A DNA stretch of 64,000 bases from Woeseiaceae bacterium (GCA_021773075.1 JAJFKT010000030.1:124001-188000); one strand, 5' to 3'. Counted from the stretch's first letter, positions 18,053-28,498 are shown. The notes: generated by a model not told the origin, from the sequence alone. A program made the numbers and translations.

Positions 18053-18907
18053 TCATTCCTGTAAATCTATCGTTCCAACTGTGATCAATTCGGCGTTGCC
18101 CATGAGCCAGACAGGAGCATCGCCGCCGCGCCAGCTTACCACGACTTCGCCGCCGGGAAGATGCACAGTAACGTCGTCGTCGAGCAGATTGCGCTGCTGT
18201 CCGGAGACGACAGCGGCACACGCTCCTGTACCGCAAGCGGCTGTCTCACCCGCGCCGCGTTCGTACACCCGAAGATCAATGTCAGTGCGGTTGCGGACAT
18301 ACATGAAGCCAACGTTCGTTCGCTCGGGAAAGCGCTCGTGATTTTCGATGCGCGGACCCAGCTCTTCGACCGGCGCTGTTTGAACATCCTCAACGTCAAT
18401 TACGGCGTGGGGGTTGCCCATCGAAAGTGCAGCGATCTCGATAGAGTCTTCACCAACGGCCAGACCATAGGCGTCTGCGACGCTATCTGCGTGAAACGGG
18501 ATCTCCTCGGGCGTAAAAATTGGTGCACCCATGCTGACAGCAACTTGACCATTTGCATAAACACGTGCGGCAACAGGCCCTGCGGGGCTCTGCAGCACGA
18601 ATTCCAGAGGCTTGTCCGACGCCAGTATCGCCGCGTCTCTATCGGCGAGGTAGCGAGCAACGCAACGCACACCGTTGCCGCATTGCTCGACCTCGGACCC
18701 GTCACTATTAAAAACACGATAACTCGCCATACTCGAATCATCGTTCGCAGATTCGACCCACATCAACTGGTCAAAACCTGGCCCTGTCTGTTCGTTACCC
18801 AGTTCGCGCAACTTATCGACGCCCGGTGGTTCACGATGTTCCAGTTGTTGATCAACAATCAGGATCAGGTTTCCGGTGCCGTGCATTTTGCGGTAGGGGA
18901 CTTGCAT
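18053..18907 (-). CDS. dapF: Diaminopimelate epimerase DapF
   Basis: 284 residues. Interconverts LL- and meso-diaminopimelate for lysine and peptidoglycan synthesis. The two catalytic cysteines lie in VEQCGNGVRCVARY and GETAACGTGACAA. MHGTGN near the N terminus keeps the conserved Asn, but the next residues are LIL rather than the common DF. A TTG at 18928 is also in frame; the ATG at 18907 gives the family start MQVPYRKMHG. An 18-bp palindrome 53 bp upstream may be an operator shared with the divergent ParA-type gene. Confidence 0.95.
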   Translation of the reverse strand: MQVPYRKMHGTGNLILIVDQQLEHREPPGVDKLRELGNEQTGPGFDQLMWVESANDDSSMASYRVFNSDGSEVEQCGNGVRCVARYLADRDAAILASDKPLEFVLQSPAGPVAARVYANGQVAVSMGAPIFTPEEIPFHADSVADAYGLAVGEDSIEIAALSMGNPHAVIDVEDVQTAPVEELGPRIENHERFPERTNVGFMYVRNRTDIDLRVYERGAGETAACGTGACAAVVSGQQRNLLDDDVTVHLPGGEVVVSWRGGDAPVWLMGNAELITVGTIDLQE

Positions 18908-18960
18908 GTTGTTAATTATGCGTTGCAATCTCGTTCAATGGACTTTTTAATGCGGCCTCT

Positions 18961-18978
18961 GTAGTTTACATAAACTAC
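18961..18978. promoter_or_regulatory. 18-bp perfect palindrome between dapF and a ParA-type gene
   Basis: Eight-base arms GTAGTTTA and TAAACTAC flank a CA spacer. It lies in the 105-bp divergent intergenic region, 34 bp before the ParA-type GTG and 53 bp before the dapF ATG. Such a short symmetrical, AT-rich site is typical of a dimeric repressor operator. No regulator for it is encoded next door. Confidence 0.5.
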
Positions 18979-19012
18979 CAATCAAACTAACAAACTGCCC
19001 TTGGAGAGTGAC

Positions 19013-19651
19013 GTGCGGCACATAATGGTACTGAATGCGAAAGGTGGCTGCGGTAAGAGCACCCTCGCGACCAACATAGCTTCTTATTTCGCAACGCAAG
19101 GTGCGGCTGTCGCCCTGGCGGACTACGATCCACAACGTTCGAGCCTCGACTGGCTTGCGCGCCGGCCTGACAACCGCGCGAGTATTGCCGCTGTTGCCGG
19201 GTTCGAGGATGGGCTTAGACATGCTCCGCGTAATGCTGACATCCTGGTGATTGATGCGCCGGCACGTTCGCATGGCGCTGAACTGGTTGATCTCGTAAAG
19301 CATGCGGAAACGATTGTTGTTCCAGTGCTGCCGTCGACTATCGATATGCAGGCGACGTCAACATTCCTCGAAGAATTGAAGGGTGTTGGCAAGATCGCAA
19401 AAAAACAGGCGAAGATCGCGGCTGTCGCCAATCGCGTGCGCGAAAACACCTTGATTTATGACGATCTCGATGAGTACCTGACGAAAGCCAGGGTTCCTTA
19501 CGTGGCCGCACTGCGTGAAGCACAGAATTACGTACGTGCCTATACGCGGGGTATTGGCATCTTCGAGTTGCCGGAATATCTGGCGTGGCCTGACTGGGAT
19601 GAGTGGGAGCCACTCACTGCATGGCTGCGGAGCAAGCGCAGCCAGCCGTAG
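19013..19651 (+). CDS. ParA/MinD-family ATPase without a ParB partner
   Basis: 212 residues of the deviant-Walker SIMIBI ATPase family. The P-loop is NAKGGCGKST (8-17) with the signature Lys10; ADYDPQRSSLDW (about 36-47) and VIDAPAR (about 82-88) complete the nucleotide site. The start is GTG at 19013, with GGAG six bases upstream, rather than the TTG at 19001. No parB, minC/minE or cheW-like partner lies beside it. ParA-like orphans often position cell-envelope or chemosensory complexes; the cargo here is unknown. Confidence 0.87.
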   Translation: MRHIMVLNAKGGCGKSTLATNIASYFATQGAAVALADYDPQRSSLDWLARRPDNRASIAAVAGFEDGLRHAPRNADILVIDAPARSHGAELVDLVKHAETIVVPVLPSTIDMQATSTFLEELKGVGKIAKKQAKIAAVANRVRENTLIYDDLDEYLTKARVPYVAALREAQNYVRAYTRGIGIFELPEYLAWPDWDEWEPLTAWLRSKRSQP

Positions 19652-19682
19652 GTGCCTGGTCTGAGCGAGCGTCGACCGTTGG

Positions 19683-20879
19683 CTACTCGTTCAATTGATG
19701 TTCAAGGGCGGGGAGATTGTTTCCGGCGAGCAGGCCGAGGCCATCTCTATAAGCATCCGCCGCGGCGTCAGCTTCACCCAGCTGGTTAAGCAAGGCACCG
19801 TACTCCTGGTACACCTCAGGATTCGGTCGCAGGCTGATGACCGTTTCCAGATAGCTGCGGGCCTTTCCCCAGAGCTCATTGCGAAGACACAGACGTGCTG
19901 CAGTCAGTAGCAGGTCGGGGTCCTCACTGTGGTTCGAGAGCCAGCCCTCTGCCCGTTTGAGCTGTTTGCTCGAATCACTGCTGTTAACCAGCCCGAAAAG
20001 CCGTACCAGCGGACCGCGCCAGTTTGATTTCAATGCCGAGGCGAGTTCTTTTTCCGCTCTTTGATCAAGCCCGACTCTTATCAGACCTGTGTAATACGAC
20101 TCGAGTACCGCAATGTCAGTCTTTTGGGTTTTTGGAATCGCCTTCCAGACGAGCGTTATCGCATCACCGTCGGCTGCGTTATCCAGCTGCTCGCGATGGA
20201 CGCGGTTGGACCACGCCGCCAGCGTTTCGGGCTTTAACTGAGCATGCTTTTTCACCCGTGGCAGGAGCTCACGAAGCGCTACCCAGTCTTGCAGATGGAA
20301 ATACAAACGACCCATCAACGCGAGGGCGTGGCCGTGATCCTTCGAGTTCTCATCCAGTCGTCGTAAAGTCGCCAGCGCCTGTTCATGTTGGCCCTGATCG
20401 AGCTGAAATTCGGCCTGCGTCAACAATACCGCGTTCGTGGCCTCCGGAACTTCCTGATAGGCCAGCTTGAGCCAGTCATCGCGTCGCTCATTACGGCCCT
20501 GCAGATGCGCTGCGCGTGCGGCCTGCAGGTAGTTGAACAACGGAGAATCACTGGTGCTCGCTGCGCGCGCCAACATGCGTTCGCCGCGGGCAAAATTGCC
20601 TTCCGCGACCTCGATCATTCCACGCGTCATTTTCTGTCCGGAACGAGCAGAACGGAAGCGACCGGCCGCTTCGCCGATTCGACGCGGCGCGATGACGATC
20701 TTTCGTATTAACCAAATCGTGGCGAATAGCGCGGCCGTCAGGAGTGCCAACACCGGAACCGACATTTCGATGAGATAGCCGCGGAATTTGATGACAACAT
20801 AGCCAGGATCAGAGAGCAGGAAATGCGCCCCAAAAGCACTTACAAAGAGCACCAGAACAACGATGAGGCCAATCTTCAC
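19683..20879 (-). CDS. hemY: HemY-type TPR membrane protein of the haem locus
   Basis: 398 residues. Two N-terminal hydrophobic segments (about 1-22 and 38-60) are followed by a HemY_N region and TPR-like helical repeats to the end. This is the proteobacterial hemY of the hemCDXY cluster, not the protoporphyrinogen oxidase of the same name. Its exact role in tetrapyrrole synthesis is unclear. The GTG start overlaps the hemX stop as GTGA. Last gene of algZ-algR-hemC-hemD-hemX-hemY, convergent with the ParA-type gene. Confidence 0.9.
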   Translation of the reverse strand: MKIGLIVVLVLFVSAFGAHFLLSDPGYVVIKFRGYLIEMSVPVLALLTAALFATIWLIRKIVIAPRRIGEAAGRFRSARSGQKMTRGMIEVAEGNFARGERMLARAASTSDSPLFNYLQAARAAHLQGRNERRDDWLKLAYQEVPEATNAVLLTQAEFQLDQGQHEQALATLRRLDENSKDHGHALALMGRLYFHLQDWVALRELLPRVKKHAQLKPETLAAWSNRVHREQLDNAADGDAITLVWKAIPKTQKTDIAVLESYYTGLIRVGLDQRAEKELASALKSNWRGPLVRLFGLVNSSDSSKQLKRAEGWLSNHSEDPDLLLTAARLCLRNELWGKARSYLETVISLRPNPEVYQEYGALLNQLGEADAAADAYRDGLGLLAGNNLPALEHQLNE

Positions 20880-22000
20880 TCGCTGGTCTCACGTAGCGTA
20901 CGGAACTGGCGAAGTAAGCGCAGGGAGTTAGAGATATCAGGCATTGAGACTGTGAAAACATTGTTGCGAATTTCGCTGATAGTCAGTTGTGCACTTGTGA
21001 CCTGCTCGCTGCTGAGGTCGAAATAGGCGTTTAGCAGGGCACTGGTATCGTCCAGCGTTTGCAGGAAAATCGCTTGCTCCCCACGCAGCAGGGCCAGGCG
21101 GGCCGACTGCAATTGCAATGCAATGTTATTGCGCAGGAAGTATTCAGCATCCGGTGAGATCATTGCGAGCTGCGCCTGATCCGGCGGTGTGACTTTGACC
21201 AGACCCGACATTGCGTTTTTCACGGAGCCCCAGGCGCGATTAACACTGCTTTGATCAACATCCGGTTCGTTATCGCTTTCCTCAGTTGTGCTGTCGCTGG
21301 CAAGTGGCAAGGCCTCGACGACTCTCGCGAGACTGGCGAGCGTCAATGTCGCACCCTCAATATCGGGTTTGGCCATCACCTCGAGTGCTGCAAGCTCGTC
21401 CGATATGGCGCGCCGAACAGCCGTCAAACCCGGGTCTGAAAGCTGGGTTACCCGCTCATCGGCCATTCCCAGTGCCAGCGAGGCCAAATGGGGGTTATTC
21501 GCGAGCTGCAACTGGGCGTTCGCGATTTGCAGATAATACTCAGCCTCGGCCAACAGGAATGTCTCCCTCGCGCCCGCCGAGATACCGACCAGCGATGAGA
21601 CCGAGTTTTCGATCGTAGTCATACGGGATGGCAAGGCGTTCAACATTCTGAGTTGTTCGTCGGTTTCCCGCCGCACGGCATCGATATCGGCACTGTAGTC
21701 GGGGTGGCTTATCTGACCGAGTTGGGTCTGTACGGCCGCTATTGAATCATTCGCCTGACTCAGACGACGATCAACATCTTCAATTTTGCCTAGATCGTCT
21801 GATCCGCTTGTGTCGCTGGTCGCGAGCCAATTGGTGACGACTGTGTAGGCAACCAGGCTCAGCGCCGCTGCAGAAAAAAACACGGCCAGCCAGGCGATAC
21901 CGTTTCCACGAGCAGCCTTTTGCTCCGGCGCGCTTAATTCGTCTTCCATTACGAACTCTGCATCTTCGGTGGTCTGGATATCGCTTTGATCGTCGCTCAT
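20876..22000 (-). CDS. hemX: HemX-like membrane protein
   Basis: About 374 residues. An acidic N-terminal tail precedes one transmembrane helix (GIAWLAVFFSAAALSLVAYTV, about 36-56 from the ATG used), followed by a large periplasmic helical domain with coiled-coil character. It matches HemX, often labelled uroporphyrinogen-III methyltransferase although this form lacks the methyltransferase domain. An in-frame GTG at 22021 is an alternative start. Lies between hemD (36 bp) and hemY (overlap), consistent with the gammaproteobacterial hemCDXY order. Confidence 0.9.
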   Translation of the reverse strand: MSDDQSDIQTTEDAEFVMEDELSAPEQKAARGNGIAWLAVFFSAAALSLVAYTVVTNWLATSDTSGSDDLGKIEDVDRRLSQANDSIAAVQTQLGQISHPDYSADIDAVRRETDEQLRMLNALPSRMTTIENSVSSLVGISAGARETFLLAEAEYYLQIANAQLQLANNPHLASLALGMADERVTQLSDPGLTAVRRAISDELAALEVMAKPDIEGATLTLASLARVVEALPLASDSTTEESDNEPDVDQSSVNRAWGSVKNAMSGLVKVTPPDQAQLAMISPDAEYFLRNNIALQLQSARLALLRGEQAIFLQTLDDTSALLNAYFDLSSEQVTSAQLTISEIRNNVFTVSMPDISNSLRLLRQFRTLRETSE

Positions 22001-22036
22001 GAATGCTCGCTCATGCTTCACTTCTAAAGGTAATTG

Positions 22037-22804
22037 TCAGGCGTCGGCGCTGTAGTGCGTTATTAGCGCCGCAACCATGTCAGTTGCCTGGACTCCGGAA
22101 GCCAATATCGGTCTGGATGCAGGATAAAGAACCAATGCTTCTTTTATCACACGAGTAGCCGGTGTCACCAGCAGCATGTTCTTCGGTCTCTCCAATAAAG
22201 ACTTGGGCAATAGGTCGATGAGCTTGTGCAGCGATTCGACGCTCATAACTGTTACGACATGAATTCGTCCCTCTTGCCACGCCGTCACGATATCGCGTAG
22301 CGTGTCGGAGTCTATTTCAGGCAGCATGCGGTCGTATACAGACAGGTAATCAACGTGCGCGCCACGATCGCGAAGCGTATCCGCGAGTAACTCCCGGCCA
22401 TTGCTGCCACGAATAATTCGGATATTCTTGCCAACCACATCCTGCAGCGCCGCTTCGGCGAGCAAGCTCTCGCTGTCGTAGCCGTCGCTGGGGACGATGT
22501 CCACCGCTTGACCAGTAGCCGTGATAGCCGCTGCAGTCGCCGGGCCGACGGCCGCCTTGCTCGCGGTACCAGCGTACTTCAGACCGTACGCGACCGCATT
22601 ACTGCTCACAAAAACAGAAATATCGGGTGCTGCCATTCGAGAAGCATCCGCCTGGATGTCGTGTTCGTCACGAGGCACAATTTCGATTACTGGGAGGCTA
22701 AAGGCATTGCCGCCGTTGGTCTCTATTGCCTCTATAAGCTCGCTGGACTGCGCCAACGGTCGAGTGACCAGAACGCCAACTCCCGTTAAGGGAGCTTTAG
22801 TCAT
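22037..22804 (-). CDS. hemD: Uroporphyrinogen-III synthase HemD
   Basis: 255 residues. Cyclises hydroxymethylbilane to uroporphyrinogen III. Sequence identity in this family is low. The call rests on [14 protein letters not shown] at the N terminus, the VFVSSNAVAYGLKY and RIIRGSNGRELLADTLRDRGAHVDYL segments, and position after hemC. The start is the ATG at 22804, which overlaps the end of hemC by 8 bp; a second in-frame start exists at 22816. Confidence 0.93.
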   Translation of the reverse strand: MTKAPLTGVGVLVTRPLAQSSELIEAIETNGGNAFSLPVIEIVPRDEHDIQADASRMAAPDISVFVSSNAVAYGLKYAGTASKAAVGPATAAAITATGQAVDIVPSDGYDSESLLAEAALQDVVGKNIRIIRGSNGRELLADTLRDRGAHVDYLSVYDRMLPEIDSDTLRDIVTAWQEGRIHVVTVMSVESLHKLIDLLPKSLLERPKNMLLVTPATRVIKEALVLYPASRPILASGVQATDMVAALITHYSADA

Positions 22805-23723
22805 CGAATGACTCAATCGAAATCAGAAGTTCACGTGCACCTCGGTCAAGCAGGCGAGCGGCCAGTGCTTCCCCGAGCTGCTGTGCGTTGTCCGCATTAC
22901 CGGAAACGGACTCTTTAATAACCGGAGATCCGTCCGGGTGCGCGACCAGAGCCGTCAGCTCGAGGGCTCCGTTCTCGATCGTTGCGAATGCCGCAACCGG
23001 CGACTGGCAGCTGGCTTCGAGAACGCGTGCAATTGTGCGCTCCGCCGTTGTTGTCTGTACGGCGATCGGATCGCTCAGTTTCTCGAGAATGGCACGTAAT
23101 TCAGCATTAGCTTCCAGGCACTCGATTCCCAATACGCCCTGAGCTGCTGCTGGCAGCATTTCCGACGGCGAAAACTGGTGGCTGATGTGTTTCTCAAGGC
23201 CCAGTCTTTCAAGGCCGGCAGCGGCCAGGATGATAGCGTCGTATTCGCCGTTCTCGAGTTTCGCCAGTCGAGTATTGACGTTACCGCGGAGTGCTTCGAT
23301 CTGAAGATCCGGTCGCAGCATCTTCAACTGCGCCTGTCGTCGCAAACTGGAACTGCCGATACGTGCGTTCGCCGGCAACTCATTAAGCAGCTTGCCGCCA
23401 GCGCTGATAAGCGCATCGCGGTGATTCGCTCTCGTCATTGTTGTGGCAAGGCAAAAACCAACCGGCAACTCGGCCGGTACGTCTTTCATCGAGTGCACGG
23501 CAAGATCTGCCTCGCCATTGTGCATGGCTAGCTCAAGCTCCTTGATGAACAGCCCCTTGCCACCAATTTTCTGCAAGCTGCGATCCAGGATATCGTCACC
23601 CTTCGTCGACATGGGCAAAAGCGTGGTGCCCGATACCTCCGGGAGCGCTTCGAGCACGGCGGCAACATGATTGGCTTGCCAAAGCGCGAGAGCGCTTTTG
23701 CGAGTTGCGATACGGATTTTCAA
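22797..23723 (-). CDS. hemC: Porphobilinogen deaminase HemC
   Basis: 308 residues. Polymerises four porphobilinogens into hydroxymethylbilane. Visible are RIATRKSALALWQANHV (4-20), the active-site region VHSMKDVPAELP near 82-93, LRRQAQLKMLRPDL, RGNVNTRLAKL, and the Cys in LEASCQSPVAA (about 240) that carries the dipyrromethane cofactor. The TTG start lies 5 bp after the algR stop, and an AAAGGAG ribosome site sits inside the end of algR. Linkage to algZR is conserved in pseudomonads. Confidence 0.96.
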   Translation of the reverse strand: MKIRIATRKSALALWQANHVAAVLEALPEVSGTTLLPMSTKGDDILDRSLQKIGGKGLFIKELELAMHNGEADLAVHSMKDVPAELPVGFCLATTMTRANHRDALISAGGKLLNELPANARIGSSSLRRQAQLKMLRPDLQIEALRGNVNTRLAKLENGEYDAIILAAAGLERLGLEKHISHQFSPSEMLPAAAQGVLGIECLEANAELRAILEKLSDPIAVQTTTAERTIARVLEASCQSPVAAFATIENGALELTALVAHPDGSPVIKESVSGNADNAQQLGEALAARLLDRGARELLISIESFDD

Positions 23724-23728
23724 ACGAG

Positions 23729-24481
23729 CTAGACTCCTTTCAGGCGCCGGCGAACTTCAGCGAGATGCCGGCGGCTGATTATCAGCTCTTTGTCATCGAC
23801 TTGCGAGCGTGAGTCCTCTCGAAGAACAATGCGGCTTTTCCCGTCGGCGTTTTTTTCAAGTCTTGCCATGGCGTCGATAGCGACCAGGGCGCTGCGGTGG
23901 ATGCGAACAAACTCCGCACTAAATTCGTCGGCCAGCGTCTTCAGCGCCTCATCAATGAGAACCTGGCCGCCCACATGATCCACAATGACGTATTTTTGTT
24001 CTGCACGGAAACAGACGATATCTGTCACCGGGATTAACTTGAGTTCACCATGCGAGCGTGCACAAATGTGCTTTCTGACGGTTGTCAGGTTGGCATCGGC
24101 CGCAACCGCGCTCAGTGCAGCGGGCGCGAGTCGTGATGCCTGCTCGAGAGCGGCGGTCAGGCGCGAACGACGCACTGGTTTCAACACATAGCCAACCGCG
24201 CGGGCATCGAAGGCATCTATCGCGTATTCGTCGTATGCCGTCGTAAAGACGACTGCGGGCGGATTGTCGAATGTATTCAGATGGTGTGCAGTTTCAATGC
24301 CGTCCACGCCGGGCATGCGGATGTCGAGCAGCACGATGTCCGGCTGAAGTTCGGCGGCGAGTCGAATTGCCTCACTACCATTGGCGGCTTCGCCGACGAC
24401 GTCGTAGGCGGGCTCATCATCAAGCAATTGTATGAGCCGCTCGCGAGCGGGTTTTTCATCGTCGACGACAAGTATCCTCAT
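23729..24481 (-). CDS. algR: LytTR-family response regulator, AlgR type
   Basis: 250 residues. The receiver domain (1-120) has the acidic pair VVDDE and the phospho-acceptor Asp in VLLDIRMPGVDG near 54. A C-terminal LytTR DNA-binding domain (about 140-245) contains DAMARLEKNADGKSRIVLR and DKELIISRRHLAEVRRRL. AlgR controls alginate, twitching and other envelope traits in Pseudomonas; targets here are unknown. It overlaps algZ by 4 bp, and hemC follows directly, reproducing the Pseudomonas order. Confidence 0.92.
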   Translation of the reverse strand: MRILVVDDEKPARERLIQLLDDEPAYDVVGEAANGSEAIRLAAELQPDIVLLDIRMPGVDGIETAHHLNTFDNPPAVVFTTAYDEYAIDAFDARAVGYVLKPVRRSRLTAALEQASRLAPAALSAVAADANLTTVRKHICARSHGELKLIPVTDIVCFRAEQKYVIVDHVGGQVLIDEALKTLADEFSAEFVRIHRSALVAIDAMARLEKNADGKSRIVLREDSRSQVDDKELIISRRHLAEVRRRLKGV

Positions 24482-25536
24482 GCCCGAAACTCGGCCAGCG
24501 GAAATTTCAAGGTCACCGTGAATTGGTCGCCACTGTTATCAATCGACACGCTCCCTTTGTTGCCGTAGGCGAGTGCAAAGCGTTGTTGGATATTGGTCAT
24601 CGCCATTTGATTGCCGCCGGTGGTGCGTTTCTCGCCGAGCGCGACCGGATTTGAAATTGCGATTTCAAGATGCTCGTCATACTTCTTTCCGGTGACCACA
24701 ACTTCGCCACCATCGGGCAGCAACTCGATGCCGTGGTAGATCGCATTCTCCAGTAATGGCTGAATTGTCAGGCTCGGAATCTGGGCTCGCATCGGCAAAT
24801 CACTGATATCCCAGCGCACCGAAAGCCGTTCACCCAGGCGCAGTTTCTCGATGCGTTGATAAATGGCCGCCGTTTCCAGTTCCTGCTTCAATGATGAGCG
24901 ATTCGCTGAACCACCGAGATTGGCACGCAAAAGGTCGGACAGGTCCTCGACCGCTTCCTCCGCCCGGGCAGGGTCGCTTCGTGTCAATGACGCGATCGTG
25001 TTCATGCTGTTGAACAAAAAGTGTGGACGTATGAGTGCCTGCAGTGCGCTAATGCGCGCCTGCGCTTCAAGCACTATGCTGCGGCGCCATTCACTTGAGA
25101 TATACAGGTAGCGCATGGCGAGCGCGATGACGATCGAGCTGATCGCAAAGGTGCGTAAAAGAAAGGTTGCGTGCGTGTCATTGATAATCAGCGACTCACC
25201 GTAAATTCGGGTCAGTTGCCAGGCGCTTTCGGCGACTACGAGGCACATAATCTCGAGAACGACAAACCCAATAACGAATGCCCTGGTTTGCCCGGCAGCC
25301 TCGAGGAATTTCTTGAGCTGGCACATTAACGCTGTGCCAAGTACTGCGATCCAAAGTATGAAGAACGACGATTTTGAGAGTTCAATCAGGAACGCCTGAT
25401 CGGGACCGTAGGAGGCGAGCGTTAAAGCAATCGCGATGAGTTCCGCGACTAAAACGATTATGAACAGTGTCGCCGCCGAACAGAAGTCCGGCAGATAAAC
25501 CTGCGTTGAATCGTTGTTGGTGTCAGCTGTGACCAC
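24478..25536 (-). CDS. algZ: Membrane sensor histidine kinase, AlgZ/LytS type
   Basis: 352 residues. Four or five hydrophobic helices fill the first 140 residues. The His_kinase domain has the phospho-acceptor His in LIRPHFLFNSMNTIASL (about 171-187). A C-terminal ATPase has PLLENAIYHG and a glycine-rich MTNIQQRFALAYGNKG region. This is the atypical kinase family paired with LytTR regulators. The start is GTG at 25536. It overlaps algR as ATGA, making a cotranscribed two-component system upstream of hemC. The input signal is unknown. Confidence 0.9.
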   Translation of the reverse strand: MVTADTNNDSTQVYLPDFCSAATLFIIVLVAELIAIALTLASYGPDQAFLIELSKSSFFILWIAVLGTALMCQLKKFLEAAGQTRAFVIGFVVLEIMCLVVAESAWQLTRIYGESLIINDTHATFLLRTFAISSIVIALAMRYLYISSEWRRSIVLEAQARISALQALIRPHFLFNSMNTIASLTRSDPARAEEAVEDLSDLLRANLGGSANRSSLKQELETAAIYQRIEKLRLGERLSVRWDISDLPMRAQIPSLTIQPLLENAIYHGIELLPDGGEVVVTGKKYDEHLEIAISNPVALGEKRTTGGNQMAMTNIQQRFALAYGNKGSVSIDNSGDQFTVTLKFPLAEFRA

Positions 25537-25612
25537 ACGAGCTCCCAGTTACACAGAGCCGTATTGTAGCGCCAGCGGTGATTCTAATGTGAGGTACCAG
25601 TCCTTATCCGGC

Positions 25613-26080
25613 CTAGTCGCTGCAGTTTTCCTTGATGAGCTCTTCGGCCTTGCTACGCGCTTCGGTTCTCGCTGCTTCATCGAGGTAGACGCGCTCGCCA
25701 GCTTCGTCTTCACGGTAAACGCGTCGGGACTCGAGCATTGACTTCATGCTGGCTCGGTATTGTACACACTTGGCCGCTTTGGCCTCGGCAGCAGCGCGTG
25801 CGTCAGCCGCAGTCGTTTTTGCATCCTCAGCTTCTTCCCTGGCTTCACGGCGCGCTGCGGCGACGTCACGTTGTGATTGCACCCGGTTTTGCACGGCGGA
25901 GGAATTGGTTCGATTGTACGAAAATTGCAGACGTTCTTCGGAAGGATCACCGGAGGGTCGGTCTTCATAGTGAACGTTGCCCTCTTCGTCAGTCCACTTA
26001 TAAATATCGTCAGCAAGAACGCTGCTGCTGATCGTAATGGCGATCGCGGCGAAGCCGATCATCAAATGTCTAATATTCAT
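25613..26080 (-). CDS. Secreted DUF4124-domain protein with Ala/Glu/Arg-rich helix
   Basis: 155 residues. Signal peptide MNIRHLMIGFAAIAITISSSVLA, then DUF4124 (DIYKWTDEEGNVHYEDRPSG, about 25-44), then a highly charged Ala-rich helical stretch (70-110) likely to be coiled coil. Two cysteines, in KCVQYRASM and ENCSD, may pair in the periplasm. The function is unknown. Second member of the family in this window (the other is at 5403). Unlinked to its neighbours. Confidence 0.82.
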   Translation of the reverse strand: MNIRHLMIGFAAIAITISSSVLADDIYKWTDEEGNVHYEDRPSGDPSEERLQFSYNRTNSSAVQNRVQSQRDVAAARREAREEAEDAKTTAADARAAAEAKAAKCVQYRASMKSMLESRRVYREDEAGERVYLDEAARTEARSKAEELIKENCSD

Positions 26081-26154
26081 ACGGCTATTAGAGCATGGTG
26101 GAGGTCAAAAGTTTGTGACCACGGTCACAGCGAAATCCGGTATTTGCTCGATCG

Positions 26155-26185
26155 GGAAATAAAAGAGCGGGCCCGAGGGCCCGCC
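26155..26185 (-). terminator. Rho-independent terminator downstream of amtB
   Basis: On the minus strand an 8-bp all-GC stem GCGGGCCC/GGGCCCGC with a 2-nt loop is followed by TCTTTTATTT. It lies about 50 bp past the amtB stop and closes the nitrogen operon. Confidence 0.85.
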
Positions 26186-26231
26186 AAACAACTGATATTG
26201 GGAATAGTCATTCCGGTGTACAAAATTATGT

Positions 26232-27515
26232 TCATTCGGCGGCACTAAACTCGGGGTAGGCTTCGAGGCCACATTCACTGATATCAACGCCTTCGTATTC
26301 TTCTCCCTCACTGACGCGAATACCAATCGTTTTCTTGAGGATAAACCACACCACGAAACTGGTCGCGAAGACCCAGGCGAATATTGAGGTGATACCCAGT
26401 AACTGTATCTTGAAGCTCGCGTCCGGATTGGAGATGCAAACCGCCAGTACGCCCCATATGCCGACAACACCGTGAACCGAGATGGCGCCGACCGGATCGT
26501 CGATCTTTAGTTTGTCGAGTCCGACGATCGACAGAACGACGAGCAGACCACCGACTCCGCCGATCAGCGTGGCCGCAATCGGTTCCGGCGTGAGTGGTTC
26601 AGCTGTAATGGCAACCAGACCCGCAAGTGCGCCGTTGAGCGCCATTGTAAGGTCAGCCTTGCCAAACCAGAGCCGCGACAGAAGCAGTGCGAAGACGAGA
26701 CCTCCGGCGGCTGCCATGTTCGTATTCACGAACACCAGGGCCACAGCATTTGCTTCGCCGACGTCCGAAACCTTGAGTTCCGAGCCACCGTTGAAACCGA
26801 ACCAGCCGAGCCAGAGGATTAGGGTTCCGAGTGCTGCAAGTGGCAGGTTGCAACCGGGAATCGCGTTGATCTGTCCATTCTTGCCGTATTTGCCCTTGCG
26901 TGCGCCGAGCAACAGGACACCGGCCAGTGCGGCGGCGGCACCGCAAAGATGTACAACACCGGAGCCCGCGAAATCCAGAAAGCCCGCTTCCTGCAAAAAT
27001 CCACCGCCCCATTTCCAGAATCCCTGAACCGGGTATATGAAGCCGGTAAGAACGACCGAGAAGGCGAAGAATGACCAGAGTTTCATGCGTTCTGCCACGG
27101 CGCCTGAAACAATCGACATTGCGGTCGCAACAAACACGACCTGGAAAAAGAAGTCCGATAGGTTCGAATAGTAGGTGTCGCCGCCACTGGCGATGACCTC
27201 TGCCGCTGTATTGTCACCGGACGTTAGTAAGCCCGTGCCGATCGTCCCGATGCTCTGGAACATGCCGCCGGCAAAGTCACCGGGGTACATGATCGTGTAA
27301 CCGCAGAGCATGTACATGATGCAGGCGATGGAGTACAGGCCAACGTTCTTGGTCAGAATTTCTGCCGTATTCTTGGCACGAACGAGCCCCGCTTCGAGCA
27401 TGGTAAAGCCGGCGGCCATCCACATGACGAGCGCGCCCATGACCAAAAAGTAAAACGTATCGAGTGCGTACGAGAGTTCAGTAACCTGCGCCGCTATTTG
27501 AGTTGTTGCTTCCAC
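26232..27515 (-). CDS. amtB: Ammonium transporter AmtB
   Basis: 427 residues with about 11 membrane helices. The two pore histidines are visible in GSGVVHLCGAAAA and AISVHGVVGIWG. The N-terminal WMAAGFTMLEAGLVRAKN and the GWFGFNGGSEL segment are Amt signatures. It imports ammonium and is gated by GlnK. It follows glnK by 9 bp, under the sigma-54 promoter at 28553 together with a porin gene, and ends in a strong terminator. Confidence 0.97.
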   Translation of the reverse strand: MEATTQIAAQVTELSYALDTFYFLVMGALVMWMAAGFTMLEAGLVRAKNTAEILTKNVGLYSIACIMYMLCGYTIMYPGDFAGGMFQSIGTIGTGLLTSGDNTAAEVIASGGDTYYSNLSDFFFQVVFVATAMSIVSGAVAERMKLWSFFAFSVVLTGFIYPVQGFWKWGGGFLQEAGFLDFAGSGVVHLCGAAAALAGVLLLGARKGKYGKNGQINAIPGCNLPLAALGTLILWLGWFGFNGGSELKVSDVGEANAVALVFVNTNMAAAGGLVFALLLSRLWFGKADLTMALNGALAGLVAITAEPLTPEPIAATLIGGVGGLLVVLSIVGLDKLKIDDPVGAISVHGVVGIWGVLAVCISNPDASFKIQLLGITSIFAWVFATSFVVWFILKKTIGIRVSEGEEYEGVDISECGLEAYPEFSAAE

Positions 27516-27524
27516 GAGTCTCTC

Positions 27525-28498
<974 letters not shown>

